Assembly (NCBI RefSeq): GCF_003854895.1
Contig: NZ_CP033966.1
Location: 558,001 to 622,000 of the forward strand
DNA: 64,000 bases
Direction of reading: 5' to 3'
From: Pigmentiphaga sp. H8
GTDB taxonomy: Bacteria; Pseudomonadota; Gammaproteobacteria; Burkholderiales; Burkholderiaceae_B
Shown in pieces: positions 14,738 to 24,218 of this stretch. The translations under genes and the position numbers were made by a program. Within the stretch, counting starts at the first letter, position 1; each line of letters starts with the position of its first letter. The notes under the pieces were generated by a model. It searched no databases. It was given only the letters and a program-made list of their open reading frames with translations, and was not told where the DNA came from.

Positions 14738-17102
14738 TCAAGGGTTGGCGCTGGGCGCCGTGGTGTCCTGGGCCGGCGGGTCGAGCAGCTCGGCCAGGCG
14801 CACCGGGGTCAGCGGGAATTCGGTGATGCGCACGCCGTGGCCGTCCAGCGCGTGTTCGACGGCGCCTATCACCGCGGCGGCCACCGCCAGCGTCGCGCAT
14901 TCGCCTATGCCCTTGACGCCCAGCGGGTTCAGCCGGGTGGGCGAGGGCTGGAAGATGACCTCGATGGGAGGCACCTCCGGCGCGGTGGGCAGCAGGTATT
15001 CCGCGAAGGTCGTGGTCAGGGGCTGGGCGTTGTCGTCGTAGCCCATCCATTCGAACAGCGCGTTGCCGATGCCGTGCACCACGCCGCCATGGACCTGGCC
15101 GTGCGCGATCTGCGGATTGATCAGGTTGCCGCTGTCCTGCACGGCCACGTAGCGCCGCACGTGGACGGCGCCCGTCAGCGGATCGACCTCGACTTCGCAG
15201 GCGTGCGAGGAGCCGGCGTAGGCCTGGGCGTCGCAGTGGAAATGTACGGTCGCGTCCAGGCCCGGATCGCCGGGGACGGGCAGCGCGTAGCCGGGCACGC
15301 CCTTGAGCAGCATGGCCAGCCGGGCCAGCGGGACGCGTTTGGCGAAGTCCGGGGTATGGACCTCGCCCTGGCTAAGCGTCAGTTCGTCCGCGTTCACGCC
15401 CAGCACGGCGGCGGCCGTGGCCAGCGCCTTGTCCCGGACTTTGGCGGCGGCTTCGGAGACGGCCGAGCCGGCCATCATGGCCTGGCGGCTGGCGAAGCCG
15501 CCCATGCCGTAGCCGGCCAGGCCGGTATCGCCCGCCGAGACCTCCACCGCCTGCGGCTCCACGCCCAGGTGCGCCGCGCACAGTTGCGCCAGCGTGGTCT
15601 TGATGCCCTGGCCCATGGCGAGGGCGCCGGTGTGGACCACGATGCGGCCGGACGGGTGCACCCGCACGCGCGCGGTTTCGTAGGGGCCGCGCCCGGTGGG
15701 CTTGACGCTGTTGGCCAGCGCGATGCCGCGCAGCAGGCCGGCGCGGGCCGAGGCTTCCCGCCGCTGGGCGAAGCCGTCGTAGTCGATGGCTCGGGCGGCG
15801 GTGGCCTGGAGCGCGGGAAAGTCGCCGCTGTCGATGACCAGCGGCACGCCGGCGCGCGACTTGAGCGGCTTGGTGTAGGGAATCTTCTCCGGGGGAATCA
15901 GGTTGCGCCGGCGGCATTCGAGCCGGTCGATCCCCGCGGCGGCCGCCAGCCTGTCCATCATGCGTTCCATGACGAACGCCGCCTGCGGATAGCCGGCCCC
16001 GCGTATGGTCGCGACCGGCACCTTGTTGGTATAGGTCACCTGCACGTGCAGCGAGAAGGCCGGCACGACGTAGGGCCCGGTCATGGACGAGGCGGCGTTG
16101 TACGGGACGTTGGTGCCCTGGGGCGTGTAGGCGCCGTGGTCGTGGACGAAGCCGCCGCGCACGCCCAGCACGCGGCCGTCGCGGTCGGCGGCCACCGAGA
16201 TGCGCCAGAACTGGTCGCGTTCCTGGATGGTGGTCAGGAAGTTCTCGCGGCGGTCCTCCACCCACTTGACCGGCCGGCCCAGCGCGCGGGCGACGGCCGG
16301 CACCACGATTTCCTCGGGGTAGATCATGAACTTGGCGCCGAAGCCGCCGCCCACGTCCGGCGTGATCACCCGCAACCGGTCCTCGGGCTGGTCCAGCATG
16401 TGGGCGATGGTGTAGTGCAGCTCGTGCGCCATCTGGGTCGAGGACCAGACGGTCAGCATGCCGGTGGCGGGGTCGAGCATGGCCACCACGCCGCGCCCTT
16501 CCATGGGATGGCCGCAGCCGCGATGGACCCGGAATTCGTCGTCCAGCACGATGTCGGCGCGGTCGAAGGCCGCGTCGCAGTCGCCGTAGGCCAGGGTGTA
16601 GTCCTGCAGCACGTTGCTGGCCAGCTCGGTGCGCACGCGGGGGGCGTCATCGAGCACGGCCTGCCGGCAGTCCGCGACGGCGGGCAGGACGTCGAACTCC
16701 GCCTGCACGGCGGCCGCGGCGTCCTCGGCCTCGTGCCGGGTCCGGGCCACCACCACGGCGTAGGCTTCGCCCACGAAGGCGACCTCGTCGCCGGCCAGCG
16801 CGAAGGGCGTGGTGTCCTCGGGCAGGGCCGCCAGCGGAAAGCCCAGCGGCATGCGCCACGAGGTGACGTGCCCGAACAGGTCCTGGCGGGCGTAGACCGC
16901 GACGACGCCGGGCATGGCGCGCGCCTGGCTCGCGTCCACCCCGCGCAGCCGCGCGTGGGCATGCGGGCTGCGCACGAAGCAGGCGTGCAGCGCGTCGGGG
17001 ACGGGCACGTCGTCCAGGAAGCAGGCCTTGCCCCGCAGCAGCGCATCGTCCTCGACGCGGCCGGGGCTCGCGCCCATGCCGGGGATGGCGGTCAACTGGC
17101 GC

Positions 17103-17113
<11 letters not shown>
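14738..17113 (-). CDS. Molybdenum hydroxylase large (MoCo) subunit, xanthine dehydrogenase/CoxL family
   Basis: A 791-residue molybdopterin-binding subunit. The family motifs are visible: DVGGGFGAKFM at about 260, MGQGIKTTLAQL at about 505 and the catalytic-Glu loop GIGECATLAVAAAV near 745. The CO dehydrogenase active-site loop (AYxCSFR) is absent; the corresponding region reads GMGGFASRQ, so this is not a CO dehydrogenase. Such enzymes hydroxylate N-heteroaromatic rings next to nitrogen with water as oxygen donor. Here the likely substrate is a pyridine carboxylate at C6. It overlaps the iron-sulfur subunit gene by 11 bases and precedes coxG. Confidence 0.94.
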
Positions 17114-17609
<496 letters not shown>

Positions 17610-17617
17610 GGGGAATC

Positions 17618-18481
17618 TCATCTCGTTGCGCGCTCGAGCGCGCGGGTGATCGCGCGGCCGGACAGCACGCGCGCCAGCCGCTGGCGATACCAGCCGGGCA
17701 CGTAGGCGTCGGAGCTGGCCTCCACCGCGCCGCACAGCGCGGCGGCCCGCTCGATGTCGGCCGCCTCGACCTTGGTGCCCAGCAGCGCCTGCTCGGCCTG
17801 GCCCATGCGCACGGGCGCGGTCGACACGCCGCCCAGGGTGATGGAGCAGCGTTCCACCCGGGCATCGGGGCCGAAGCGCAGCAGCACGGCGGCCGACGCG
17901 ATGGCGAAGTCGCCGTGCCGCCGCGAGAACTCCAGGAAGCTCCAGCCGTGCCCCGGCTCCCAGGGCTGCATCGACACGCCCACCAGCATCTCGTCGGCCT
18001 CCAGCGCCGGCGTCATGTAGCCGGCGGGGAAATCCGCCATCGCCAGGCTGCGCGAGCCGGCGGCGCTGGCCACGTGGACCCGGGCGTCCAGGGCCATGGC
18101 AATGGTGGGAATCTCGGCCGAGGGGTCGAGCTGGCACAGGCTGCCGCCCACGGTGCCGCGATTGCGCGTCTGCCGGTGGCCGACGTTCAGGATCGCCTCG
18201 CGCAGGATGGGCAGCCGGTCGCGGACCAGGTCCGAGAACTCGACGTCGCGCTGGCGGGTCATGGCGCCGATCCGGATCGTGTCGCCCTCGTCGCGCAGGT
18301 AGGCCAGTTCCGGGATGCGGTTGATGTCCACCAGGCAGTCCGGGAACGCGAACCGCATGTTCAGCATGGCCATCAGCGACTGGCCGCCGGCCAGCACCCG
18401 CGCGTTGTCGGTGCCGGCCAGGCATCGCAGCGCCTCGTCCAGGCTGCGCGGCGCCACGTAGTCGACAGCGGGAGCTTTCAT
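17618..18481 (-). CDS. Molybdenum hydroxylase medium (FAD) subunit
   Basis: A 287-residue CoxM/CutM-type flavoprotein. FAD-binding motifs are AGGQSLMAMLNMR at about residue 31 and RNRGTVGGSLCQLDPSAE at about 107. The C-terminal CO_deh_flav_C domain follows (LEFSRRHGDFAIASAAV). It passes electrons from the iron-sulfur subunit to the acceptor, which is unknown here. It starts 7 bases after the Pht5-like gene, so the hydroxylase is co-transcribed with that decarboxylase. Confidence 0.95.
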   Translation of the reverse strand: MKAPAVDYVAPRSLDEALRCLAGTDNARVLAGGQSLMAMLNMRFAFPDCLVDINRIPELAYLRDEGDTIRIGAMTRQRDVEFSDLVRDRLPILREAILNVGHRQTRNRGTVGGSLCQLDPSAEIPTIAMALDARVHVASAAGSRSLAMADFPAGYMTPALEADEMLVGVSMQPWEPGHGWSFLEFSRRHGDFAIASAAVLLRFGPDARVERCSITLGGVSTAPVRMGQAEQALLGTKVEAADIERAAALCGAVEASSDAYVPGWYRQRLARVLSGRAITRALERATR

Positions 18482-18488
18482 GGCGCCT

Positions 18489-19481
18489 TCAGATCTTCGA
18501 CAGGTCGAGGGCCGAGGCGGCGAACAGCTCCTCGGGCGCGACCCGCCGGCGCGACAGGCCCTGCTCGTGGTGATAGCGCGCGAAGGTCTCGATCACGTGG
18601 TGGTTGGCGGGCAGGCCGTAGGGCCAGTAGTCCTCGCCCATCAGCGCCTTGGCCTCGTTGTGGTGGTGCACCATCCAGGGCAGGGTGACGGCCAGGTGGC
18701 AGATCTCGTCCAGTTCCTTGACGGCCAGGGCCTTGGCCTTCAGGAAGGCTTTGTAGACGCTGACCGGCAGCCACGGGTTCTCTTCCACCAGCGACTTGCG
18801 TATGCCCACCATGTGCATGATGGGGAAGATGCGGGTGCGGCGGAAGTAGTCCTTCTCGGCGTCGATGTAGTCGCCGAACAGGCGGCCGACGTTGGGCGCG
18901 CCGCGCAGGAAGCAGGACGGCGCGCGGGCGCCGATGTAGCCGTCGATCTCGCCGGACTCCAGCATGCCCGACAGGGTCTTGTCGTCGGGGATCTGCTGCA
19001 GGTCGATGGACGGATCCAGCTCGATAGGTGCGCGTTCGCCCCGGCCCGGTTCCTCGACGCCGCCGCGCCGCCACTTGATGTCGGCCGGCTTGACGCCGTA
19101 TTCGTCTTCCAGGATGCCGCGGATCCAGACGTTCGCGGTGATCTGGTATTCGGGCACGCCTATGGTCTTGCCCTTGAGGTCCTGCGGGCGCTCGATGCCG
19201 CGGTCGGTGCGCACGTAGATGCCCGATTGGCGGAAGACCCGCGACAGGAAGGCGGGGACCGCGACGTACTTGTTGTCGCCGCGCGCCGTGGTCATCATGT
19301 GGCTGCTCATGGAGATTTCCGTTACGTCGAATTCCTCGTAACGGAAGGCGCGGTGGAAGGCCTCTTCCGGCTCCAGCGGCACGGCGCGTACGTTGCAGCC
19401 CTCGATGGCGACACGGCCGTCGAACAGGGCCTGGGTGCGGTCGTAGTTGCCTACGGAGAGACTGATGTTCAGCTTGTTCAT
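18489..19481 (-). CDS. 4,5-dihydroxyphthalate decarboxylase (Pht5)-family protein
   Basis: A 330-residue protein with the periplasmic-binding-protein fold of the 4,5-dihydroxyphthalate decarboxylase family, shown by the YEEFDVTEISMSSHMM segment, the YVRTDRGIERPQDLKGKTIG segment and a WMVHHHNEAKALMGEDYWPYG C-terminal region. There is no signal peptide, so it is cytoplasmic and more likely an enzyme than a transport protein. Known members remove one carboxylate from dihydroxyphthalate. It is placed before the molybdenum hydroxylase and is additional to the amidohydrolase-type decarboxylase, so the operon has two. This may mean that the true substrate carries two carboxylates (for example a pyridinedicarboxylate). 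That is inference. Confidence 0.85.
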   Translation of the reverse strand: MNKLNISLSVGNYDRTQALFDGRVAIEGCNVRAVPLEPEEAFHRAFRYEEFDVTEISMSSHMMTTARGDNKYVAVPAFLSRVFRQSGIYVRTDRGIERPQDLKGKTIGVPEYQITANVWIRGILEDEYGVKPADIKWRRGGVEEPGRGERAPIELDPSIDLQQIPDDKTLSGMLESGEIDGYIGARAPSCFLRGAPNVGRLFGDYIDAEKDYFRRTRIFPIMHMVGIRKSLVEENPWLPVSVYKAFLKAKALAVKELDEICHLAVTLPWMVHHHNEAKALMGEDYWPYGLPANHHVIETFARYHHEQGLSRRRVAPEELFAASALDLSKI

Positions 19482-19511
19482 CGATTTTCCTTGTCGTGGA
19501 TGCGGGAAGCC

Positions 19512-20498
19512 TTAGTCCGCGCTCAGGCCGATCTTCCGGGCCAGCGCGGCAAAACGGTCGATGTCGTCGTTGACGATCTTCTGGAACGCGGCCGGACCTT
19601 CGTCGGCGGTGGTGTAGCCCAGGTCCTCCAGCCGCTTGCGCATGGCGTCGGTCTTCATGATGGCCGACACCGTCTTGTAGATGTCCATCTTGACGTTCTC
19701 CGGCGTGCCGCCGGGAACCGCCAGGCCCTGCCACTGGCTGAGATTGAAGCCGGGCGCGCCGCTCTCGGCCACGGTGGGCACGTCGGGCACGGCCTTCGAG
19801 CGTTCGCCGGAGGTGATGGCCAGCGCGCGCAGCTTGCCCGAGGACACGTAGGTCAGCGCGCCGGAGATGGTGACCACCGCCAGGTCCACCTGCCCGCCCA
19901 GGACGTCGACCAGGGCGGGACCACAGCCCTTGTACGGGACGTGCACGTTGCTCATCTTGAATTCGATGTTCATCATCTCGCCCGCCAGGTGCGGGTCGGT
20001 GCCGGCGCCGCAGGAGCCGTACGACAGCTTGGAACCCGGCTGGCGGCCCGCCGCCACCACGTCGGCCAGGGTCTTGAAGCGCGAGGACGCCGGCACGACC
20101 ACCAGCATGGGAGCGTAGGCGACATTGATCACGGCCGCCAGATCCTTCTTGGGGTCGTAGCCCAGGTTCTTGTAGATGGCGGGCGCCAGGGAATAGGCGT
20201 CGTTCATCATCAGCAGGGAGTGGCCGTCCTTGGGCTTGCCCGCGACGATGCGGGTGCCCACGGTGCTGCCGGCGCCGGCCTTGTTGTCGACGATGACGGC
20301 CTGCCCCAGCTTGCCGAGCTGGTCGCCGATGAGCCGGGCCAGCATGTCGACCCCGCCGCCCACGGCATACGGGACGGTGATCTCGACCGTCTTGACGGGG
20401 AAGGTGGGGGCGGCCTTGACGTCGGCCCGCGCGGCGGGCAGGAGGGCGGCGGCGAAGGCCAGGGAGCACAGCAGTTGGATGGGCATCTTGGTCAGCAT
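19512..20498 (-). CDS. Bug family (TctC-type) periplasmic solute-binding protein
   Basis: A 328-residue exported binding protein and first gene of the pyridine-carboxylate operon. It has a Sec signal (MLTKMPIQLLCSLAFAAALL, cleavage near ARA-DVK) and the family segments FPVKTVEITVPYAVGGGVD, KAGAGSTVGT, HVPYKG and PTVAESGAPGF. By position it should capture the growth substrate in the periplasm, either for uptake by a distant TctAB pair or for sensing. An in-frame second ATG four codons later is possible. The 52-bp operator-like palindrome ends 63 bases upstream of its start. Confidence 0.94.
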   Translation of the reverse strand: MLTKMPIQLLCSLAFAAALLPAARADVKAAPTFPVKTVEITVPYAVGGGVDMLARLIGDQLGKLGQAVIVDNKAGAGSTVGTRIVAGKPKDGHSLLMMNDAYSLAPAIYKNLGYDPKKDLAAVINVAYAPMLVVVPASSRFKTLADVVAAGRQPGSKLSYGSCGAGTDPHLAGEMMNIEFKMSNVHVPYKGCGPALVDVLGGQVDLAVVTISGALTYVSSGKLRALAITSGERSKAVPDVPTVAESGAPGFNLSQWQGLAVPGGTPENVKMDIYKTVSAIMKTDAMRKRLEDLGYTTADEGPAAFQKIVNDDIDRFAALARKIGLSAD

Positions 20499-20560
20499 GG
20501 GGGAGCTCGCAGGGGTCGGGTTGATCGGATCGGGGGCGCACCGGAGGTGTGCCTTGATGC

Positions 20561-20612
20561 ACCAAATTACTCAGTAGGCTGAACAATATGTTCACTGTAC
20601 TGAGTATTTGGT
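20561..20612 (-). promoter_or_regulatory. 52-bp operator-like palindrome before the pyridine-carboxylate operon
   Basis: The outer arms ACCAAATTACTCAGTA (20561-20576) and TACTGAGTATTTGGT (20598-20612) pair with one unpaired base. Inside, GAACA (20581-20585) pairs with TGTTC (20589-20593). Both halves carry the TCAGTA-type motif, so two dimers of the MarR regulator could bind side by side. It lies 63-114 bases before the first gene of the operon, where the main promoter should be. I could not fix the -35 and -10 boxes. Confidence 0.65.
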
Positions 20613-20722
20613 CGGCCGCTCATTGGGGGAATCACCTAATGGTGAGGAATGCGTGCCCCGGATGAGTGCAGCGGCCGGTCATCGACCTGTCTGCTTGCAA
20701 GTTCCGGACCAGATGGGGGAAG

Positions 20723-20744
20723 GCCGGGAGACGGAGCTCCCGGC
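20723..20744 (-). terminator. Possible factor-dependent terminator hairpin after katA
   Basis: GCCGGGAG (20723-20730) pairs perfectly with CTCCCGGC (20737-20744) over a 6-base loop, 8 bases after the katA stop. There is no U-run on either strand, so this is at best a weak or Rho-dependent end, or an mRNA-stabilising hairpin. Confidence 0.35.
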
Positions 20745-20751
20745 GCTGGGC

Positions 20752-22209
20752 TTATGCCTTGTACTGGGCCTCGATGCGGCGGCCGATGTCGGCGTCGACC
20801 TGCTTCCAGTAGTCGAACACCCGTTCGAGCACCGGCGAGCGCACGCCGGACTTCAGCGCGCCCACCACGGTATCGACCAGTCGCTGGCGCTGCGCATCGT
20901 CGAACACGTCGCGCACCAGCGCGCCGGCCTGGCCGAAGTCGTCGTCGTCCTTGCGCAGCTTGTAGGCTTCGCGCACCAGGCTGGTATCGACCTCCCAGCT
21001 TTCCTCCGGCGCGGCGCCGCCGTCGGCCCAGGCGCGTCCTTCGCTGTTGGGCGCGTAGGTGGCGGCATTGCCGGCATGTTCATAGGCCATGTGGCCGTCG
21101 AACATGTAGGTGTTGACCGGCACCTTCGGACGGTTCACGGGCAGTTGGTGGAAATTGGTGCCGACGCGGGCGCGGTGCGCGTCGTTGTAGGCGAAGGCGC
21201 GGCCCAGCAGCATCTTGTCCGGGGACAGGCCGATGCCGGGCACGGTGTTGCCTGGCGAGAAGGCGGCCTGCTCGATCTCGGCGAAGAAGTTCACCGGGTT
21301 GCGGTTCAGCGTCATCACGCCGACCTTGATCAACGGGTAGTCCTTGTGCGGCCACACCTTGGTCAGGTCGAAGGGATTGAAGCGGTAGGTCTTGGCATCG
21401 GCATAGGGCATGACCTGCACCGACATCACCCACTTGGGATGTTCCCCGCGCGCGATCGCCTCGAACAGGTCGCGCCGGTGGTAGTCCGCGTCCTGGCCGG
21501 CGATGCGGGCGGCTTCCTCGTTGGTCAGGTTCTTCTCGCCCTGCTGGTTGTGGAAGTGGTACTTGACCCAGAATTTCTCTCCGGCCGCGTTCACCCACAT
21601 GTAGGTGTGCGACCCGAAGCCGTTCATGTGGCGCCAGGACTGCGGGATGCCGCGGTCGCCCATCAGGTAGGTGACCTGGTGCGCGGATTCCGGATTGTGC
21701 GTCCAGAAGTCCCACTGCATGTGGGCGTCGCGCAGGCCGGAGTCGGGCAGGCGCTTCTGGCTGCGGATGAAGTGGGGGAACTTCATCGGATCGCGCACGA
21801 AGAAGACGGGCGTGTTGTTGCCGACCAGGTCGTAGTTGCCCGCGCTGGTATAGAACTTCAGCGAGAAGCCGCGCACGTCGCGCCAGGTGTCCGGGCTGCC
21901 GGATTCGCCGGCCACGGTCGAGAACCGGGCCAGCATTTCCGTCTTACAGCCTTTCTGGAACAGGGCAGCCTTGGTGTAGCGAGAAACGTCCTCGGTGGTC
22001 TCGAACACGCCGAAGGCACCCGAGCCCTTGGCGTGGGGCTGGCGCTCGGGGACCTTTTCCCGGTTGAAGTGCGCCATCTGTTCGAGGAAATGCACATCGT
22101 GCAGGACCAGCGGCCCGTCGCTGCCCACCGTCAGCGAATTGCGGTCGCTGGGCGCGGGGGCGCCGGCGCTGGTGGTGCTGTGGCCGGGAAGGGGGGTCTT
22201 GTCGCTCAT
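20752..22209 (-). CDS. katA: Monofunctional heme catalase
   Basis: A 485-residue small-subunit catalase that breaks down hydrogen peroxide in the cytoplasm. The distal His lies in RQPHAKGSGAFG, the distal Asn in GNNTPVFFVRD and the proximal heme Tyr in the RAFAYNDAHRAR motif. The start at 22209 gives the usual length with a short Ser/Thr/Pro-rich leader peptide. The distal motif reads RQPHAKG where RVVHAKG is common; the His and the following residues are kept, so activity is expected. The gene is transcribed alone. An inverted repeat AAAGAC-N9-GTCTTT in its leader may matter for control. No oxyR is adjacent. Confidence 0.97.
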   Translation of the reverse strand: MSDKTPLPGHSTTSAGAPAPSDRNSLTVGSDGPLVLHDVHFLEQMAHFNREKVPERQPHAKGSGAFGVFETTEDVSRYTKAALFQKGCKTEMLARFSTVAGESGSPDTWRDVRGFSLKFYTSAGNYDLVGNNTPVFFVRDPMKFPHFIRSQKRLPDSGLRDAHMQWDFWTHNPESAHQVTYLMGDRGIPQSWRHMNGFGSHTYMWVNAAGEKFWVKYHFHNQQGEKNLTNEEAARIAGQDADYHRRDLFEAIARGEHPKWVMSVQVMPYADAKTYRFNPFDLTKVWPHKDYPLIKVGVMTLNRNPVNFFAEIEQAAFSPGNTVPGIGLSPDKMLLGRAFAYNDAHRARVGTNFHQLPVNRPKVPVNTYMFDGHMAYEHAGNAATYAPNSEGRAWADGGAAPEESWEVDTSLVREAYKLRKDDDDFGQAGALVRDVFDDAQRQRLVDTVVGALKSGVRSPVLERVFDYWKQVDADIGRRIEAQYKA

Positions 22210-22246
22210 CGTCGGACTCCTGAAGGGCGGATTGAGGGGCGTGTCC

Positions 22247-22267
22247 AAAGACTGTTCTTCGGTCTTT
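22247..22267. promoter_or_regulatory. Inverted repeat in the katA upstream region
   Basis: AAAGAC (22247-22252) and GTCTTT (22262-22267) form an inverted repeat with a 9-base spacer, 38-58 bases before the katA start. It may be an operator or part of the leader. No regulator can be assigned from sequence. Confidence 0.3.
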
Positions 22268-22366
22268 GCCCTACGATGGCTCATCCTAGCCAAGAAGCCG
22301 CGACGGAACGCACAAAGCCACGCCGACCTTGTGTATCAATAAGTAACGAATGCGGGCCTGCGGCGC

Positions 22367-22837
22367 TCAGGCGAAGGCGTGCCAGCGCACCGTGCGTTCG
22401 GCCGCGCTGCGGGGCGCCTTGTCCATGACCATGGCGATCGTCTGGCGCGACAGCTCCTTGCGCCAGGCGGCTTCGGCGCCGCGCATGGCCGAAGCAATGG
22501 CACAGGGGCGGCGGCATTCGGCCGGGGGCGCGGCGCCTTCGCCGTTGCGGCGGATCTCGGAGCAGCGGAACGCCGCTTCCTGGCCCTCGATGGCATCGAC
22601 CACTTCGAGCAGGGTGATCCGCGCCGGCGGGCGCGCCAGCCGGAAGCCGCCCTTGGGTCCGGCGGACGAGGCCAGGATGCCGGCCCGCGCGAGCGCCTGC
22701 AGCGACTTGTTCAGATAGGCGGCGGGCAGCCCGAACTTGGCCGCCAGCCTGGCGGTGGACACCACCTCGTCCTGCCCTATCCAACCCAGGGCCACGCAGC
22801 AATGCAGGCCCCATTCCACGCCTTCACTCATCCTCAT
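22367..22837 (-). CDS. Rrf2-family transcriptional regulator
   Basis: A 156-residue Rrf2 protein. The winged helix has VSTARLAAKFGLPAAYLNKS, then AGILASSAGPKGGFRLARPP, the family wing signature. Three cysteines lie at 92, 108 and 112 (RCSEIR, AECRRPC). This spacing differs from IscR and NsrR, so an iron-sulfur cluster is possible but not assured. Four copies of a CCAGATT-like element lie between its start and the divergent transporter operon, so it probably represses itself and that operon. The N terminus could also be the ATG at 22831, two codons later. Confidence 0.9.
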   Translation of the reverse strand: MRMSEGVEWGLHCCVALGWIGQDEVVSTARLAAKFGLPAAYLNKSLQALARAGILASSAGPKGGFRLARPPARITLLEVVDAIEGQEAAFRCSEIRRNGEGAAPPAECRRPCAIASAMRGAEAAWRKELSRQTIAMVMDKAPRSAAERTVRWHAFA

Positions 22838-22856
22838 GGCTCATGCCTCGTAATGG

Positions 22857-22952
22857 ATAATCCGGACTATACACATCCAGATTGTGATTGACTAGCGTCG
22901 TGAACGAGACCAGAATCCGCTTCTAAATCTGGTTATTAAATATCCAGATTAT
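22857..22952. promoter_or_regulatory. Four operator-like sites between rrf2 and the transporter operon
   Basis: Sites are ATAATCCGGACTAT (22857-22870), ACATCCAGATTGT (22873-22885), AAATCTGGTTATT (22925-22937, reverse orientation) and AATATCCAGATTAT (22939-22952). They share AATCYGGAT-like palindromic cores and come as two pairs about 66 bases apart. Rrf2 proteins bind such dyads. The pairs lie just before each divergent gene, fitting dual control by the adjacent regulator. Confidence 0.55.
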
Positions 22953-23020
22953 GGCCGGGAACGACGAGATGCGGACCGGTAACGACAACGTTCGCGACAA
23001 GGCGGGCGGAAGGAGACGAC

Positions 23021-24208
23021 ATGAAAAAGCACCATCGCCTGATGGGCGTCTGCATCGGGGCCTGCATGGCCCTGGCGACCCTGGCCGCCGCGCACGCGGC
23101 CGGGCAGGAGAAACTGAAGATCGGTTTCATGGCCGAACTGTCGGGGCCGCAGGCCGCGCTGGGCCAGGACATGTACGACGGCTTCATGCTTTATCTGGAC
23201 CGCAACGGCGGCAAGCTGGGCGGCCGGGAGATCAGCGTGGTCAAGGCGGACAGCCAGCTCAAGCCGGAGGTGGGCGTGCAACTGGTCGAGAGCCTGACGG
23301 GCCGCGACGACGTGCCCATCATCGTCGGAGTGACGTTCTCGAACGTCATGCTGGCCGTGCATCCGCGCGTCACGCAGAAGAAGGTCTTCCTGATCGGCAC
23401 CAACGCCGGGCCCAGCCAGCTGGCCGGCAAGGCCTGCTCGCCCTATTTCTTCAGCACCTCGTGGCAGAACGACCAGCAGGCCGAGGTTGTGGGCCACTAC
23501 GCCGCGTCCAAGGGCTACAAGCGGGTCATCGCCATGGTGCCCAACTATCAGTCGGGCTTCGATTTCGTGACCGGGTTCAAGCGCTACTACAAGGCGCCGC
23601 TGCTGGATGAAATCTATACCCCGCTCAGCCAGCAGGACTTTTCCGCCGAGCTGACGCGGATCGCGGCCAGCAAGCCCGATGCCGTGTTCGTCTTCTATCC
23701 CGGCGGGCTGGGCGTGAACTTCCTGCGCCAGTACCAGCAGGCGGGACTGCTGGGCCGGATACCGGTGCTGTCCGCGTCCACGACCGACGCCATCAACCTT
23801 CCCGCCCAGCGTGAAAGCGCCCTGGGGGTGATCACCGGCACCGCCTGGGGGCCGGACCTGGACAACGAGGCCAACCGCGCCTTCGTGGCCGGGTTCGAGA
23901 AGAAGTACGGACGCATTCCTTCCCACTACGCGGCGCAGAGCTATGACGGCGCGCAGCTGCTGGATTCGGCGCTGAAGAAGGTGGGCGGCCGCGTCGAGGA
24001 CAAGAGCGTGTTCATGGCGGCGCTCAGGCAGGCGGACTTTCCGTCGGTGCGCGGCGCGTTCAGGTTCGGCAACAACAACTTCCCCGTCCAGGACATGCAC
24101 GTGTTCGAAGTGATGAAGGATGCGCGCGGCCGCGTGACGCTCAAGACCATCGCAACTCCGCTGAAGGACCACCGCGATGCCTATCACGCCGAATGCCCGA
24201 TGGAATGA
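23021..24208 (+). CDS. ABC transporter substrate-binding protein, branched-chain amino acid (LivJ/HAAT) type
   Basis: A 395-residue periplasmic binding protein with a signal peptide (MKKHHRLMGVCIGACMALA, cleavage near AHA-AGQ). The type-I fold is recognisable from LKIGFMAELSGPQAALGQDM, a hinge around RVIAMVPNYQSGFDF and SYDGAQLLDSALKKVGG. AAGGAGA precedes the ATG at good spacing. It heads a five-gene transport operon. HAAT binding proteins take amino acids, amides, urea or aromatic acids, so the label LivJ refers to family only. The Rrf2 sites are just upstream. Confidence 0.94.
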   Translation: MKKHHRLMGVCIGACMALATLAAAHAAGQEKLKIGFMAELSGPQAALGQDMYDGFMLYLDRNGGKLGGREISVVKADSQLKPEVGVQLVESLTGRDDVPIIVGVTFSNVMLAVHPRVTQKKVFLIGTNAGPSQLAGKACSPYFFSTSWQNDQQAEVVGHYAASKGYKRVIAMVPNYQSGFDFVTGFKRYYKAPLLDEIYTPLSQQDFSAELTRIAASKPDAVFVFYPGGLGVNFLRQYQQAGLLGRIPVLSASTTDAINLPAQRESALGVITGTAWGPDLDNEANRAFVAGFEKKYGRIPSHYAAQSYDGAQLLDSALKKVGGRVEDKSVFMAALRQADFPSVRGAFRFGNNNFPVQDMHVFEVMKDARGRVTLKTIATPLKDHRDAYHAECPME

Positions 24209-24218
24209 CGCCCGCGCC

